64,000 bases of DNA from Candidatus Methylopumilus sp. (lineage in GTDB: Bacteria; Pseudomonadota; Gammaproteobacteria; Burkholderiales; Methylophilaceae), in the NCBI GenBank assembly GCA_024640945.1, contig JAHEEA010000003.1, forward strand, positions 1 through 64,000. Direction: 5' to 3'. The notes beneath the pieces are model-generated. The model had not been told where the DNA came from and searched no databases. It was given only the letters and a program-made list of their open reading frames with translations. Shown here one piece after another: positions 43,471 through 56,973 of the stretch. Within the stretch, counting starts at the first letter, position 1. Each line of letters begins with the position of its first letter. The position numbers were made by a program, and so were the translations under genes.

Positions 43471-46176
43471 TTAAGAAAGTTTACCGTGGCATTGCTTGTA
43501 TTTTTGTCCAGATCCACATGGGCATGGATCATTGCGACCAACTTTCACACCCTCACGCTCAAAAGGCGCAACGTCTTGATCTTGATTTGCTAAAGCTTCA
43601 TCGTAATCAGTATGCTGATACTTAACGTTTTCAAGCTCCGTTGGTTTTTCAACCGCCTCAACATCAGCCTCATTCTTGACTTGAATTTGCATAGTTACTT
43701 GCGTTACTTCACGCTTAATCGTATCTAACAAACCAGCAAACAATTCAAACGCTTCACGCTTGTACTCTTGCTTAGGATTTTTTTGTGCATAAGAACGCAA
43801 ATGAATTCCTTGGCGCAAATGATCTAAGGCCGCCAAATGCTCACGCCAATGATTATCTAGACTTTGCAACATGACTGCACGCTCGAACTGACGCATGACA
43901 TCAGCTGTTGCCAATTGCTCTTTAGCTAAATAAGCTTCGTTAGCCGCAGCGTGAATACGATCACTTAGACTTTCTTCATGCAAGTCTGGATTTTCTTCAA
44001 GCATTTTTTGCAAAGGTAGATGTAAATTTATTTCGCCTTGCAAAGCCTTCTCAAGAGAAGCAACTTCCCACTGCTCTTCTACACTTCCAGGTGGAATAAA
44101 TGTTGCGATCGTGTCATCAATCACATCACGACGCATTGCGGCAATTGTTTCACCAACATCGGTCGCTTCTAACAGCTCATTACGTTGCTCATAAATCACT
44201 TTACGCTGATCATTAGCAACATCGTCGTACTCAAGTAATTGCTTACGAATATCGAAGTTACGACCTTCCACTTTGCGTTGAGCATTTTCAATTGCACGGG
44301 TCACCCATGGATGTTCAATCGCCTCACCTTCAGGCATTTTTAAACGTTCCATAATGGCTGAAACACGATCTGATGCGAAAATGCGTAATAACTGATCTTC
44401 AAGTGACAAGTAAAAACGACTAGAACCTTTATCACCCTGACGGCCAGAACGACCGCGCAATTGATTGTCTACACGACGTGATTCATGGCGCTCAGTTCCA
44501 ATAATATGTAAACCACCGGCTTCCAATACCGCATCATGACGTTGTTGCCACTCCGCTTTAATTGCCGAAATTTTGGCTTCTTTCTGGGCTTCGCTTAATT
44601 TTTCGTCCGCATGCACTAAAGCGATCTCAGGTTCAGGATTACCCCCTAGTACGATATCAGTACCACGACCAGCCATATTAGTTGCGATTGTAATGACGCC
44701 AGGACGACCAGCTTGAACAATAATTTGTGCTTCACGTTCGTGCTGCTTTGCGTTCAATACTTGATGAGGCAACTTTGCTTTAGTGAGTAACTCTGCGATT
44801 AATTCAGAATTTTCAATAGAAGTTGTACCAACAAGCACAGGCTGACCGCGTCCTTGGCACTCTTTAATATCATCAATGACCGCGTTATATTTTTCTTTGG
44901 CTGTACGATAAACCTTATCCATTTGGTCTATACGTTGCATATGACGGTGTGGAGGAACAACAACTGTTTCCAAACCATAAATCTGATTAAACTCGTAAGC
45001 CTCAGTGTCTGCAGTCCCTGTCATACCTGAAAGTTTTCCGTACATACGGAAATAATTTTGGAAGGTAATCGCAGCAAGCGTTTGGTTTTCTTTTTGAATC
45101 GCAACGCCTTCTTTGGCTTCAACTGCCTGATGCAAGCCATCTGACCAGCGACGACCGCTCATCATACGACCTGTAAACTCATCGACAATCACAATATCAC
45201 CATCACGCACTACATAATGTTGATCCTTGTGGAATAAAGATTGCGCACGCAAGGTTGCATACAAGTGGTGAACAAGGCTAATGCTAGCCGCATCATATAA
45301 ACTCACGCCTTGAGCTAACAAACCTGATTTCTCAAGCAACTCCTCAGCATGCTCATGACCTTGCTCAGACATAATGACTTGCTGTGTCTTTTCATCAACC
45401 CAGTAATCACCTTCACCTTCTTCTTCAGTTTGGCGAATCAATTGAGCAGCAATACCATTCATTTGAGTATACAAATCAATACTGTCGTCAGCCTGACCTG
45501 AAATAATCAAAGGTGTACGCGCTTCATCAATCAGGATGGAGTCAACCTCATCAATTAAAGCGTAGCTTAGTGCACGTTGAACACGCTCTTCAGCGGTATA
45601 AACCATATTGTCGCGCAAATAATCGAAACCAAATTCATTGTTGGTACCGTAAGTAATGTCAGCGGCATAAGCTTTTTGCTTCTCATCGTGAGGCATTTGA
45701 GAAAGATTGATGCCTACAGTTAAACCTAAAAAGTTATATAAACGAGACATCCATTCCGCATCTCGCTTAGCTAAATAATCGTTCACTGTCACAACATGAA
45801 CGCCATTGCCAGTTAACGCATTCAAATACGCTGGCAGTGTTGCAACCAAAGTTTTACCTTCTCCAGTCCGCATCTCAGCAATTTTGCCTGCATTAAGCAC
45901 CATGCCGCCAATCAATTGCACGTCGAAATGACGCATTTGTAAGACACGGCAACTGCCTTCACGCACGACTGCAAAAGCTTCTGGCAACAAATCTTCTAGC
46001 GCTTCCCCAGCTTGGTAACGACGCTTAAATTCATCGGTCTTAGCTTTTAATTGCTCATCAGTTAAAGCTTGAACAGATGGCTCAAGCGCATTGATTTTCA
46101 CAACTTGCTGGGCGTATTGCTTAATCAGCCTGTCATTACGACTACCGAATATTTTTCTAAACAGCTTGGATACCAT
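43471..46176 (-). CDS. secA: Preprotein translocase ATPase SecA
   Basis: [21 protein letters not shown]-terminal Zn motif [17 protein letters not shown]. Confidence 0.98.
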   Translation of the reverse strand: MVSKLFRKIFGSRNDRLIKQYAQQVVKINALEPSVQALTDEQLKAKTDEFKRRYQAGEALEDLLPEAFAVVREGSCRVLQMRHFDVQLIGGMVLNAGKIAEMRTGEGKTLVATLPAYLNALTGNGVHVVTVNDYLAKRDAEWMSRLYNFLGLTVGINLSQMPHDEKQKAYAADITYGTNNEFGFDYLRDNMVYTAEERVQRALSYALIDEVDSILIDEARTPLIISGQADDSIDLYTQMNGIAAQLIRQTEEEGEGDYWVDEKTQQVIMSEQGHEHAEELLEKSGLLAQGVSLYDAASISLVHHLYATLRAQSLFHKDQHYVVRDGDIVIVDEFTGRMMSGRRWSDGLHQAVEAKEGVAIQKENQTLAAITFQNYFRMYGKLSGMTGTADTEAYEFNQIYGLETVVVPPHRHMQRIDQMDKVYRTAKEKYNAVIDDIKECQGRGQPVLVGTTSIENSELIAELLTKAKLPHQVLNAKQHEREAQIIVQAGRPGVITIATNMAGRGTDIVLGGNPEPEIALVHADEKLSEAQKEAKISAIKAEWQQRHDAVLEAGGLHIIGTERHESRRVDNQLRGRSGRQGDKGSSRFYLSLEDQLLRIFASDRVSAIMERLKMPEGEAIEHPWVTRAIENAQRKVEGRNFDIRKQLLEYDDVANDQRKVIYEQRNELLEATDVGETIAAMRRDVIDDTIATFIPPGSVEEQWEVASLEKALQGEINLHLPLQKMLEENPDLHEESLSDRIHAAANEAYLAKEQLATADVMRQFERAVMLQSLDNHWREHLAALDHLRQGIHLRSYAQKNPKQEYKREAFELFAGLLDTIKREVTQVTMQIQVKNEADVEAVEKPTELENVKYQHTDYDEALANQDQDVAPFEREGVKVGRNDPCPCGSGQKYKQCHGKLS

Positions 46177-46366
46177 GAAGTAACACCAACTTTCCGATTA
46201 ACGGAAACCTCTAAAAATTAACTTAAAAAATAATATCTAAAAACTAAACCACTAATTAATAATTGCCACAATTTTACCATAACCATGAGCTCAAACAGCA
46301 GAGCTATTGAATGCATCCTATTTTCTACCTATAGCCTATATAATTAAACAAAATATAACTTAAGGA

Positions 46367-46795
46367 ATGGACTTGCAATTAATTAACGCCATTTTTAAAG
46401 GCAATACCGAATTAAAAGCACTAAGCCAGCAAGTTTCTGAATTAACAGCCGTTCAGAAGCTATGGCAAGAAATCGTCCCCGCAGCCTTAAAAAACCAAAC
46501 TCAAGCAGGTGCGATTGAACATAAACGCCTGACTATTTATGCCCTCAATGGTGCCGTAGCAGCAAAAATAAAATTATTATTGCCTAGCTTACTTACAAAA
46601 TTACAAAAAGAAGGTGTGGCTATCAGCTCTATAAGGGTTAGTGTCCAAGTGCAATCTCACACACCTAAAGCCGACAAACCTTTGCGCAATTTAAGTTCGG
46701 AGGCAGCTGAGAACATTCATTCTCTTGCTCAAAAACTTCAAGGAAGTGCCTTGGGTGATGTTTTAGAAAGACTTGCACAACGCGCCAAAAAATAA
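46367..46795 (+). CDS. DUF721/DciA-like protein
   Basis: DUF721-like fold pattern (LQKLWQEIVPAALKNQTQ..), divergent from secA. Confidence 0.7.
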   Translation: MDLQLINAIFKGNTELKALSQQVSELTAVQKLWQEIVPAALKNQTQAGAIEHKRLTIYALNGAVAAKIKLLLPSLLTKLQKEGVAISSIRVSVQVQSHTPKADKPLRNLSSEAAENIHSLAQKLQGSALGDVLERLAQRAKK

Positions 46796-46822
46796 AGGCC
46801 ATTTCGCAATGAAATGGCCTTT
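46795..46822. terminator. Bidirectional terminator between DciA-like gene and ppa
   Basis: AAAGGCCATTTC-GCAAT-GAAATGGCCTTTT. Confidence 0.85.
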
Positions 46823-46839
46823 TAATAAGCGATCGCTAG

Positions 46840-47379
46840 TTACTTAGTACGAGCAACGCTAGCTACAATCTCAGCTTTTGCTGCATCAATACCCTGCCAT
46901 TGACCAACTTTAACCCACTTACCCTTTTCCAAATCTTTGTAATGCTCAAAGAAGTGTGCAATTGGTGCTAATTGGAACTCAGGAATGTCTTCAAAACTTT
47001 GAATGTTTTTATACTGTGGACAAATTTTATCTACAGGTACTGCCAATACTTTGGCATCCATGCCTGACTCATCCTCCATCATCAAAACGCCAATTGCACG
47101 GCATCGAATTACCACACCAGGCTGCAATGGGATTGGTGTAATTACCAATACATCTGTTGGGTCACCATCTTCTGATAATGTCTGTGGAATATATCCGTAA
47201 TTACATGGGTAATGCATTGATGTGCCCATGAAGCGATCCACGAAAATTGCGCCTGACTCTTTATCAACCTCAAATTTAATTGGCTCTCCACGCATTGGAA
47301 TTTCAATGATGACATTAAAATCATTAGGTACATCTTTACCTGCTGGCACATTACTCAAAGACATTACTTTCCCCTTCAA
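46840..47379 (-). CDS. ppa: Inorganic pyrophosphatase
   Basis: [53 protein letters not shown]. Confidence 0.97.
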   Translation of the reverse strand: MKGKVMSLSNVPAGKDVPNDFNVIIEIPMRGEPIKFEVDKESGAIFVDRFMGTSMHYPCNYGYIPQTLSEDGDPTDVLVITPIPLQPGVVIRCRAIGVLMMEDESGMDAKVLAVPVDKICPQYKNIQSFEDIPEFQLAPIAHFFEHYKDLEKGKWVKVGQWQGIDAAKAEIVASVARTK

Positions 47380-47395
47380 TCGTTTTAATAATTAA

Positions 47396-48295
47396 TTAAA
47401 CCACTAAATCTAAACCAGTTAATTTTGTATAAGCCTCACGGTACTTCTCGCCCGTTTTAATCGCAACATCCTGAGGCAACTCAGGTGCTGGTGGCGACTT
47501 ATCCCAACCCGAAGCCTCCAGCCAATCCCGAACAAATTGCTTATCGAAACTTGGTGGGTTCTTCCCAACAACATATTGATCGGCTGGCCAAAAACGTGAT
47601 GAATCTGGCGTTAAAACCTCATCAATAAGATACAGCTCACCCGCAGCGTCCAAACCAAACTCGAACTTAGTATCCGCAATAATAATTCCGCGAGTAAGTG
47701 CGTACTCAGCAGCTTCTTTATACAGGCGCAAACTCACTTCTGCGACTTTAGCTGCCAAGTCTCTACCTAACAGTTGCGCGCACTTTTCCAAACTAATATT
47801 TTCATCATGATCACCTACATCTGCTTTGCTCGATGGGGTGAAAATTGGCTCAGGTAACTTTGATGCTTCTTGTAAACCAGTAGGCAAAGCTATGCCACAA
47901 ACCGTACCACTTACTTTATATTCTTTCCAACCACTACCCACCAAATAACCTCTAACAATTGCTTCAATAGGCAATGGTTTTAATTTCTTGACCACTAAAG
48001 CACGCTTACCTAATTGTACTTTTTCTGCAGGATCCGAAACCACCGATTTTGGATCTATCCCTGTTAAGTGGTTAGGTACGACATGACCAAGTTTTTTAAA
48101 CCAAAAATTAGCAATCTCGGTCAAAATCGCACCCTTATCTTGAATGGGCGTTGGCAAAATAACATCAAATGCAGAAAGTCTATCCGTGGCAATCAATAAC
48201 ATTGTATTTGCATCAATATCGTAGATATCACGAACTTTACCTTGATGAAGAAGCGGCAAGCTTTTAATGCTTGATTGAGTCAGTGTGTTTGACAA
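47396..48295 (-). CDS. purC: Phosphoribosylaminoimidazole-succinocarboxamide synthase
   Basis: [35 protein letters not shown]. Confidence 0.97.
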   Translation of the reverse strand: MSNTLTQSSIKSLPLLHQGKVRDIYDIDANTMLLIATDRLSAFDVILPTPIQDKGAILTEIANFWFKKLGHVVPNHLTGIDPKSVVSDPAEKVQLGKRALVVKKLKPLPIEAIVRGYLVGSGWKEYKVSGTVCGIALPTGLQEASKLPEPIFTPSSKADVGDHDENISLEKCAQLLGRDLAAKVAEVSLRLYKEAAEYALTRGIIIADTKFEFGLDAAGELYLIDEVLTPDSSRFWPADQYVVGKNPPSFDKQFVRDWLEASGWDKSPPAPELPQDVAIKTGEKYREAYTKLTGLDLVV

Positions 48296-48399
48296 TTCAA
48301 TATCCCAAATAAAATTTAGCGGAAATGACCTGTATTGCCTCGCAATTATACATTAACTAAGCATCGCCCTAAAAACCCGGCTGGATTTAAGCCACCCAT

Positions 48400-48429
48400 A
48401 AAAAAGGGCTCAGATGAGCCCTTTTTTAT
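48400..48429 (-). terminator. Intrinsic terminator downstream of pgk (bidirectional)
   Basis: AAAAAAGGGCTCA-GA-TGAGCCCTTTTTT. Confidence 0.9.
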
Positions 48430-48438
48430 TAAATACAA

Positions 48439-49620
48439 TTAAGCAATAGAACGCTGCTCTAGAATTTCAACGGCTGGCAACTTCTTACCTTCCAAGAATT
48501 CCAAAAAGGCACCACCCGCAGTAGAAATATATGAAACTTGATCATAAATATCATATTTCTGAATCGCAGCAATTGTGTCGCCACCACCAGCTAAAGTAAA
48601 GGCTTTGGTCTTGGCAATCGCCATTGCAATGGCTTTAGTGCCCTCACCAAATTGATCAAACTCAAACACGCCAACTGGTCCATTCCAAACAACCGTACCC
48701 GCATTCATGATGATATTTGCCAACTCTTTAGCAGATTCCGGTCCAATATCAAAAATCATGTCATCCATTTCAATCGCATCTGCGCTTTTAATCACCGCTG
48801 GCTCATTAGCATCAAAATGTTTGCCAGTTACCAGATCAACCGCAATCGGAACTGCTGCACCACGCGCTGACATTTTTTCCATTAAAGCACGCGCCGTTGG
48901 CAACAAATCATCCTCACATAATGAATGTCCAATTTCCAAGCCTGTTGCTTTTAAGAAAGTGTTAGCGATTCCTCCACCGACCACTAACTGATCAACTTTA
49001 TCAGATAGACTTTCTAGCACTGTTAACTTTGTTGATACTTTAGAGCCCCCAACAATTGCCACCATCGGACGCGCTGGACTTAACAAAGCTTTCGTTAACG
49101 CCTCAAGCTCTTGAACCAACAAAATACCGGCTGCAGCCATAGGTGCGAATTTTGCAACGCCATGTGTAGATGCTTCTGCACGATGTGCTGTACCAAAAGC
49201 GTCCATCACAAATACATCACAGAGGCTTGCATAACTCTGCGCAGTAGCATCCAGATTCTTTTTCTCACCAGAATTAAAACGACAGTTTTCTAATAAGACT
49301 AATTCGCCATTTGCCACATCAAAACCACCAGCTACCCAATCTTTAATTAAGCGAACTGGTTTTCCGAGCTTAGATGAAATAATATCGGCAACAGGCTTAA
49401 GTGAGTTCTCTTCTGAATAAACACCCTCTTCAGGACGACCAAGATGAGATGTAACCATTACCTTTGCACCAGCTTTTAGTGCAAACTCAATCGTTGCCAT
49501 TGATGCCGTAATACGAGCATCAGAGGTCACCTTACCGTCTTTAACTGGCACATTTAAATCTGAGCGTATCAATACTCGCTTGCCAGCCAAATCAAGATCC
49601 GTCATTTTAATTACCGACAT
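48439..49620 (-). CDS. pgk: Phosphoglycerate kinase
   Basis: [42 protein letters not shown]. Confidence 0.98.
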   Translation of the reverse strand: MSVIKMTDLDLAGKRVLIRSDLNVPVKDGKVTSDARITASMATIEFALKAGAKVMVTSHLGRPEEGVYSEENSLKPVADIISSKLGKPVRLIKDWVAGGFDVANGELVLLENCRFNSGEKKNLDATAQSYASLCDVFVMDAFGTAHRAEASTHGVAKFAPMAAAGILLVQELEALTKALLSPARPMVAIVGGSKVSTKLTVLESLSDKVDQLVVGGGIANTFLKATGLEIGHSLCEDDLLPTARALMEKMSARGAAVPIAVDLVTGKHFDANEPAVIKSADAIEMDDMIFDIGPESAKELANIIMNAGTVVWNGPVGVFEFDQFGEGTKAIAMAIAKTKAFTLAGGGDTIAAIQKYDIYDQVSYISTAGGAFLEFLEGKKLPAVEILEQRSIA

Positions 49621-49629
49621 GATTTCTCC

Positions 49630-50643
<1,014 letters not shown>

Positions 50644-50652
50644 TTAGCAAAC

Positions 50653-50682
50653 AAAAAGGGAGCCGAAAAATACTGGCTCCCT
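50653..50682 (-). terminator. Intrinsic terminator between tkt and gapA
   Basis: Minus: AAGGGAGCC-AGTATTTTTC-GGCTCCCTTTTT. Confidence 0.85.
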
Positions 50683-50703
50683 TGGTCTAACCTACTTCAA
50701 TAA

Positions 50704-52689
50704 TTACAGTACTGACTTAACAGTTTTCACTACGTTTTCCACAGTGAAACCGAAGTGCTTCATCAATACGCCACCAGGTGCAGATTCACCGAATGTGTCG
50801 ATACCAACAACAGCACCTTCTAAACCAACATATTTGCGCCAGAAGTCTGGGTGAGCAGCTTCAACAGCCACGCGTTTAACACCTGGAGTTAAAACACTGT
50901 CACGATATGATTTGTCTTGACGGTCAAATACGTTTGTTGATGGCATTGAAACTACGCGCACTTTCGTACCAGCAGCATTCAATTCAGTAGCAGCCTTAAT
51001 TGCTAAATCAAGTTCAGAACCGTTAGCAATAATAATTACGTCAGCTTTACCAGCAGCATCAGAGAACACATAACCACCCTTACGGATAAGGTCGAAGTGC
51101 GCTGTGTCATGCTTGATACCCGGCACGTTTTGACGGCTTAATACCAAGCTTGATGGACCATTATGACGTTCAGCAGCAGCAACCCAAGCCACAGCAGTTT
51201 CTGTTGAGTCAGCTGGACGCCATACATCCATATTAGGAATGTAACGTAGGCCAGATGTATTTTCTACTGGTTGGTGAGTTGGACCATCTTCACCTTGACC
51301 GATAGAGTCATGCGTCAATACTGCAACAGTACGTTGCTTCATCAATGCAGCCATACGTAATGCGCTCTTAGCGTAGTCTGAGAACATGTGAAATGTGCCG
51401 CCGAATGGTAAGAAGCCACCGTGCAATGCCATACCGTTCATGATTGCGAACATACCAAACTCACGGACACCGTAAGAGATGTAGTTACCTGGTTTTTTAC
51501 CATCAACGTGTGTGAAGCTACCGCATGATGTTAAGTTAGAGCCAGTCAAGTCAGCTGAACCGCCCAAGAACTCAGGCAATGTTGGTGCTAGAGCAGCGAT
51601 AACATTTTGTGAAGCTTTACGCGTTGCAATAGTTTCTGCTTTTTCGTTTGTTGATGCAATCAATGCATCAGCAGCTTGTTTCCAGTTAGCTGGTAAATCA
51701 CCTGCCATACGACGTTTAAATTCAGCAGCTTCAGCTGGGAAAGCTTTTGCATAAGCATCAAACTTAGCATTCCAGTCAGCTTCTAATTTAGCGCCTTTAG
51801 CTTTTTGATCCCAACCAGCATAAACGTCTGCAGGGATTTCAAATGGAGGGTAATTCCAACCAATGTTTGCACGTGTCGCTGCAACTTCTTCTTCACCTAG
51901 TGCAGAACCGTGGCAATCATGGCTACCAGATTTATTTGGTGAACCCATACCAATGACTGTTTTACAGCAAATTAATGATGGTTTATCTGTCACTGCTTTA
52001 GCTTTTTGAATTGCTGCATTAATTGCATCAGAGTCGTGACCGTCTACTGATTGAACATGCCAGCCATAAGATTCAAAGCGTTTAGCTGTGTCATCCGTAT
52101 ACCAACCTTCGATGTGACCATCGATAGAGATGCCGTTGTCATCCCAGAATGCAACCAATTTACCTAGACCCCATGTACCAGCCAAAGCACAAGCTTCATG
52201 TGATACACCTTCCATCATACAGCCGTCACCTAAGAAGCAGTATGTATAGTGATCAACGATGTCGTGACCTGGCTTGTTGAATTGATTAGCCATCAATTTT
52301 TCAGCCATCGCGAAACCAACTGCGTTAGTGATACCTTGACCTAATGGACCAGTTGTTGTTTCGATACCTGGTGCGTAGCTATATTCTGGGTGACCAGCAC
52401 ATTTAGAATGCAATTGACGGAACGTCTTAATTTCATCCATAGGCAAATCGTAGCCAGTTAGATGCAACAATGAATAAATCAACATCGAGCCATGGCCATT
52501 AGACAATACGAAACGATCGCGATCAGCCCAATTTGGATTTGTTGGGTTATGACGCAAATTATGGTTCCATAGTACTTCAGCGATTTCAGCCATGCCCATA
52601 GGTGCGCCTGGGTGGCCAGAGTTAGCTTTCTGCACCGCATCCATAGACAAAGCACGGATAGCGTTTGCTAAATCTTTACGAGTTGCCAT
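50704..52689 (-). CDS. tkt: Transketolase
   Basis: [47 protein letters not shown]. Confidence 0.97.
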   Translation of the reverse strand: MATRKDLANAIRALSMDAVQKANSGHPGAPMGMAEIAEVLWNHNLRHNPTNPNWADRDRFVLSNGHGSMLIYSLLHLTGYDLPMDEIKTFRQLHSKCAGHPEYSYAPGIETTTGPLGQGITNAVGFAMAEKLMANQFNKPGHDIVDHYTYCFLGDGCMMEGVSHEACALAGTWGLGKLVAFWDDNGISIDGHIEGWYTDDTAKRFESYGWHVQSVDGHDSDAINAAIQKAKAVTDKPSLICCKTVIGMGSPNKSGSHDCHGSALGEEEVAATRANIGWNYPPFEIPADVYAGWDQKAKGAKLEADWNAKFDAYAKAFPAEAAEFKRRMAGDLPANWKQAADALIASTNEKAETIATRKASQNVIAALAPTLPEFLGGSADLTGSNLTSCGSFTHVDGKKPGNYISYGVREFGMFAIMNGMALHGGFLPFGGTFHMFSDYAKSALRMAALMKQRTVAVLTHDSIGQGEDGPTHQPVENTSGLRYIPNMDVWRPADSTETAVAWVAAAERHNGPSSLVLSRQNVPGIKHDTAHFDLIRKGGYVFSDAAGKADVIIIANGSELDLAIKAATELNAAGTKVRVVSMPSTNVFDRQDKSYRDSVLTPGVKRVAVEAAHPDFWRKYVGLEGAVVGIDTFGESAPGGVLMKHFGFTVENVVKTVKSVL

Positions 52690-52968
52690 TTCTTTCTCCC
52701 TATCATCAAATCTATAAACGTAAAAAGCGCCAGCTTGTTTATTGGATCTAGATAGATTCAACGCATAAGCATGGCACTAGAAATTCTTTGGATACTCCCA
52801 AACGCATGAATATCAAGGCTGCAAGGCTTTCCATACAGCGAAATATTTAATTATTAATTTTACGGGAGCTTAATGCTGAATTATTGCTTAAATGGGCATT
52901 TTGAGCAATACCATCAGACCCGAAATGGTTACGATTTACAGATATTTAGCCCGAGCAGATCAAAAGCA

Positions 52969-53535
52969 CTAATCTTTCCACTTAATTGAACAACCAATAC
53001 TGGAAATTTGCTGACTTGGACCATGTCCTGTTTTTGCAACTATTGTCATCGCTTCCAATAAATCTTTTGTAGCGTTTGGCTTAGGCGTTAAATCACGACC
53101 TTGATCATCAAAACGCCCTCGGTACTGAAGCTCAAGCCTGGCATTAAATCCAAAAAAGTCTGGCGTACACACAGCGCCATAAGCTTTTGCAACAGATTGA
53201 GACTCATCATAAACATAAGGAAAATCAAAATTAAACGTTTCCGCAATTTGCTTCATCTGCTCAAATGAGTCCTGCGGATAGCTAATAACGTCATTTGAAG
53301 AAATTGCGATCGCATTGACTCCCAAAGTCTTTAAAACAGCGATATCTTCAACCAAGCGCTGACGAATTGATTGAACATAAGGGCAATGATTGCAAATAAA
53401 CATTACCAATAAGCCATGTTCGCCCTTAACATCATCAAGCGTCCAATCACGCCCACCAACCCCAGGCAATTTAAAATGAGGCGCCTGCCATCCGAAATCA
53501 CAGACTGGCGGATTCAAACTTGCCATTTTTTTCAT
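52969..53535 (-). CDS. Thioredoxin-family (AhpC/TSA redoxin) protein
   Basis: FKLPGVGGRDWTLDDVKGEHGLLVMFICNHCPYVQSI. Confidence 0.88.
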   Translation of the reverse strand: MKKMASLNPPVCDFGWQAPHFKLPGVGGRDWTLDDVKGEHGLLVMFICNHCPYVQSIRQRLVEDIAVLKTLGVNAIAISSNDVISYPQDSFEQMKQIAETFNFDFPYVYDESQSVAKAYGAVCTPDFFGFNARLELQYRGRFDDQGRDLTPKPNATKDLLEAMTIVAKTGHGPSQQISSIGCSIKWKD

Positions 53536-53585
53536 TCCTTCCTTTAAAATACATCGACCGATTCCATCATTTTGGCTTAAATTGA

Positions 53586-54335
53586 ATGTCTACACCACGT
53601 TTTTACTGTGATCCAGCAATTTCTAATTCACTGTCAATCGGCAGTGAAATTAAATTGTCTGAAAGTGCGGCGACCCATGCGACAAGAGCCCTACGTCTTA
53701 ACGTAGGCGATGATGTGGTTCTCTTCAATGGAGATGGGAATGATTATCCAGCCCAACTCACGATGGTTAAAAAAAATGAGGTCATCGCAAAAATAAGTGA
53801 GCAAACTCGCGTCAATAACGAAGCCCCCATCTCCATACATCTAGCACAAGCCATATCAAGCGGCGATCGCATGGACTTTACCATTCAAAAAGCAGTCGAA
53901 ATGGGAGTAACGTCCATTCAACCAATCGCGAGTCAACGTAGTGTTGTTAAATTATCTGGTGAGCGCGCTGAAAAACGAATTACGCATTGGCAAAATGTAG
54001 TGATATCGGCATGCGAACAATGTGGTCGCGCAACCGTTCCAATTGTAAAAGCACCTTTATCCCTACCACAATGGCTGGCCTCAATTAAGCCAACAGACCT
54101 AATGATTACCTTAGCACCAAACGCGGCGTGTTCCCTCAAAGATCTACCGCAACCAAAAACTGACATTCATTTACTTGTTGGCGCAGAGGGCGGTCTTACA
54201 AATGATGAAATAAAGCTAAGCACCCAACAAGGATTTACAGCTGTTCGACTTGGGAAACGCATACTAAGAACCGAAACCGCCCCGCTTGCAGCAATCGCCG
54301 CCATGCAGACACTTTGGGGCGACTTTTGCGAATAA
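53586..54335 (+). CDS. rsmE: 16S rRNA m3U1498 methyltransferase
   Basis: RFYCDPAIS N-terminus; LLVGAEGGLTNDEIKLS; LGKRILRTETAPLAAIAAMQ. Confidence 0.96.
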   Translation: MSTPRFYCDPAISNSLSIGSEIKLSESAATHATRALRLNVGDDVVLFNGDGNDYPAQLTMVKKNEVIAKISEQTRVNNEAPISIHLAQAISSGDRMDFTIQKAVEMGVTSIQPIASQRSVVKLSGERAEKRITHWQNVVISACEQCGRATVPIVKAPLSLPQWLASIKPTDLMITLAPNAACSLKDLPQPKTDIHLLVGAEGGLTNDEIKLSTQQGFTAVRLGKRILRTETAPLAAIAAMQTLWGDFCE

Positions 54336-54401
54336 CGCAATTTAAATACTTTTAATTTTGCATTAAACGCATTTTTATATTAAAATAATGCATAAAACGC
54401 A
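54327..54401 (+). repeat. Three phased TGCR-N5-CGCA sites upstream of the HTH-argA fusion
   Basis: TGCGAATAACGCA (54327-54339), TGCATTAAACGCA (54359-54371), TGCATAAAACGCA (54389-54401); start-to-start spacing 32 and 30 bp. Confidence 0.75.
54358..54386 (+). promoter_or_regulatory. Candidate sigma-70 promoter of argA
   Basis: TTGCAT-N17-TAAAAT; -35 overlaps site 2, site 3 lies just 3' of the -10. Confidence 0.5.
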
Positions 54402-54419
54402 AAATAATAATGAGGCGCT

Positions 54420-56033
54420 ATGTCACTAGGTCAAGCCATCAGGCAACAAAGAAAGCTTTTTAAACACACTCTTCAATCTCTTGCCAATCAAATTGGCACG
54501 GATGCAGGAAATCTCTCTCGCATCGAAAGGGGCGCGCAAGGCCTTAGTGAACAAATGCTATTGAAGCTGTGCAAAGCGCTTAATTGCACCCCGGCGTTTC
54601 TTTATGAACAAAGCGATCAATCCAAAATACTTAACGGCACTGAAAATATTGCGAATTACGCAAATTTAACCAAGTCTGCAATACAGAACATTCAAAACTT
54701 AAGTAAGCCTCAAGAATTTGTCAGCTGGTTTCGCTCAGTCGCCCCATACATTCACGCCTTTGGTGGCCGCACTTTTGTTATCGCCTTTGGCGGCGAAGTT
54801 GTCGATGATGGGCAGTTTGTAGCGCTATCTCACGACTTGAACTTACTTGCTAGTCTAGAAGTTAGATTGGTTTTAGTTCATGGATCACGGCCACAAATTG
54901 AATCACGCCTAAGAAAATCCAAGATTGAGACAAAAATGGCCGACGGTCTTCGCGTTACCGACGATGTGGCGATGGAAGCAGTAAAAGAAGCGAACGGTGC
55001 CATTCGGGTAGAAATTGAAGCTTTACTTTCAATGGGACTGATTAACTCACCAATGGCCGGCTCAGATATTCGAGTTGCAAGTGGTAACTTCGTGACAGCA
55101 AAGCCACTTGGCGTTAGAAATGGTGTAGACCTACAACACACTGGTGAAGTTAGAAAAGTAGATGCTGTCGGCATTCAGAAACGTTTAGATGATGGCGAGA
55201 TGGTATTGCTATCACCACTAGGTTACTCACCAACTGGTGAAGCGTTCAATTTATCTTTAGAAGATGTCGCCGTGAGCACCGCGATTGCTTTAGATGCAGA
55301 CAAACTTATTTTCTTAATGGATGCGTCTGGTGTCCATAACGCACGTGGTGAACTATTACGTGAAATGACTGCACAAAAAGCAGAAAACTTACTCAAACAC
55401 GTCAAAAATAATCATCAAGGCAACAGCAACATTACAGAAGATGAAGCTTACTTCTTACCCGCCGCAATTAAAGCTTGTGAGCACGGGGTAGCAAGAACGC
55501 ATTTAATTTGTCGTCATACTGACGGCGCAATTCTTCAAGAGCTATTCACACATGATGGCATAGGCACCATGGTCACAGAAATGCCTTTAGAATCCATGCG
55601 ACAGGCAGAAATTAGCGATGTAGGTGCACTATTACAACTAATTGAACCATTAGAAAATGAAGGTGTTCTAGTCAGACGCGGTCGTGAACGCTTGGAAATG
55701 GAAATCGACCAATTTTATATTATGGAACACGATGGCCGCGTCATAGGTTGCGCTGCTTTATATCCTTTCATAAGTGAAAAAATGGCAGAATTTGCTTGCC
55801 TTGCCATTCATCCGGCCTACCGTGGTGGTGGTCGTGGTGACAGGCTCTTCCACTACTGCGAAGATCAGGCACGAGAGCAAAGAATTACAACATTATTTTG
55901 TTTAACCACAAGAACTGAACATTGGTTTTTAGAGCGTGGATTTAAAGAAAAAAGTGTTGAGGACTTGCCTGAAGAAAAACAAAAAATCTACAACCTACAG
56001 AGACGTTCTAAGGTGTTCGTTAAGACACTGTAA
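54420..56033 (+). CDS. argA: N-acetylglutamate synthase with N-terminal XRE helix-turn-helix domain (HTH-AAK-GNAT)
   Basis: Residues 1-65 XRE HTH (GQAIRQQRKLFKHTLQSLANQIGTDAGNLSRIERGAQGLSEQMLLKLCKALNCTPAFLYE); from residue ~98 alignable by eye with E. coli ArgA (FRSVAPYIHAFGGRTFVIAFGGE..GACAALYPF-type GNAT..HWFLERGF..YNLQRRSKV). Confidence 0.93.
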   Translation: MSLGQAIRQQRKLFKHTLQSLANQIGTDAGNLSRIERGAQGLSEQMLLKLCKALNCTPAFLYEQSDQSKILNGTENIANYANLTKSAIQNIQNLSKPQEFVSWFRSVAPYIHAFGGRTFVIAFGGEVVDDGQFVALSHDLNLLASLEVRLVLVHGSRPQIESRLRKSKIETKMADGLRVTDDVAMEAVKEANGAIRVEIEALLSMGLINSPMAGSDIRVASGNFVTAKPLGVRNGVDLQHTGEVRKVDAVGIQKRLDDGEMVLLSPLGYSPTGEAFNLSLEDVAVSTAIALDADKLIFLMDASGVHNARGELLREMTAQKAENLLKHVKNNHQGNSNITEDEAYFLPAAIKACEHGVARTHLICRHTDGAILQELFTHDGIGTMVTEMPLESMRQAEISDVGALLQLIEPLENEGVLVRRGRERLEMEIDQFYIMEHDGRVIGCAALYPFISEKMAEFACLAIHPAYRGGGRGDRLFHYCEDQAREQRITTLFCLTTRTEHWFLERGFKEKSVEDLPEEKQKIYNLQRRSKVFVKTL

Positions 56034-56079
56034 GTTTTAATGATATTTCAATGTAAAATATCAAAAAAGTTAATCATAA

Positions 56080-56972
<893 letters not shown>

Positions 56973-56973
<1 letters not shown>

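Noticed and set aside
43461-43541. Extended N-terminus of the DUF1289 ORF overlapping secA
   Set aside because: Overlaps the SecA Zn-finger coding region; canonical start at MSETS fits the family.
56042-56062. GATATTT..AAATATC inverted repeat between argA and argB
   Set aside because: AT-only 7-bp stem followed by A-run, not a terminator; likely chance in AT-rich DNA.
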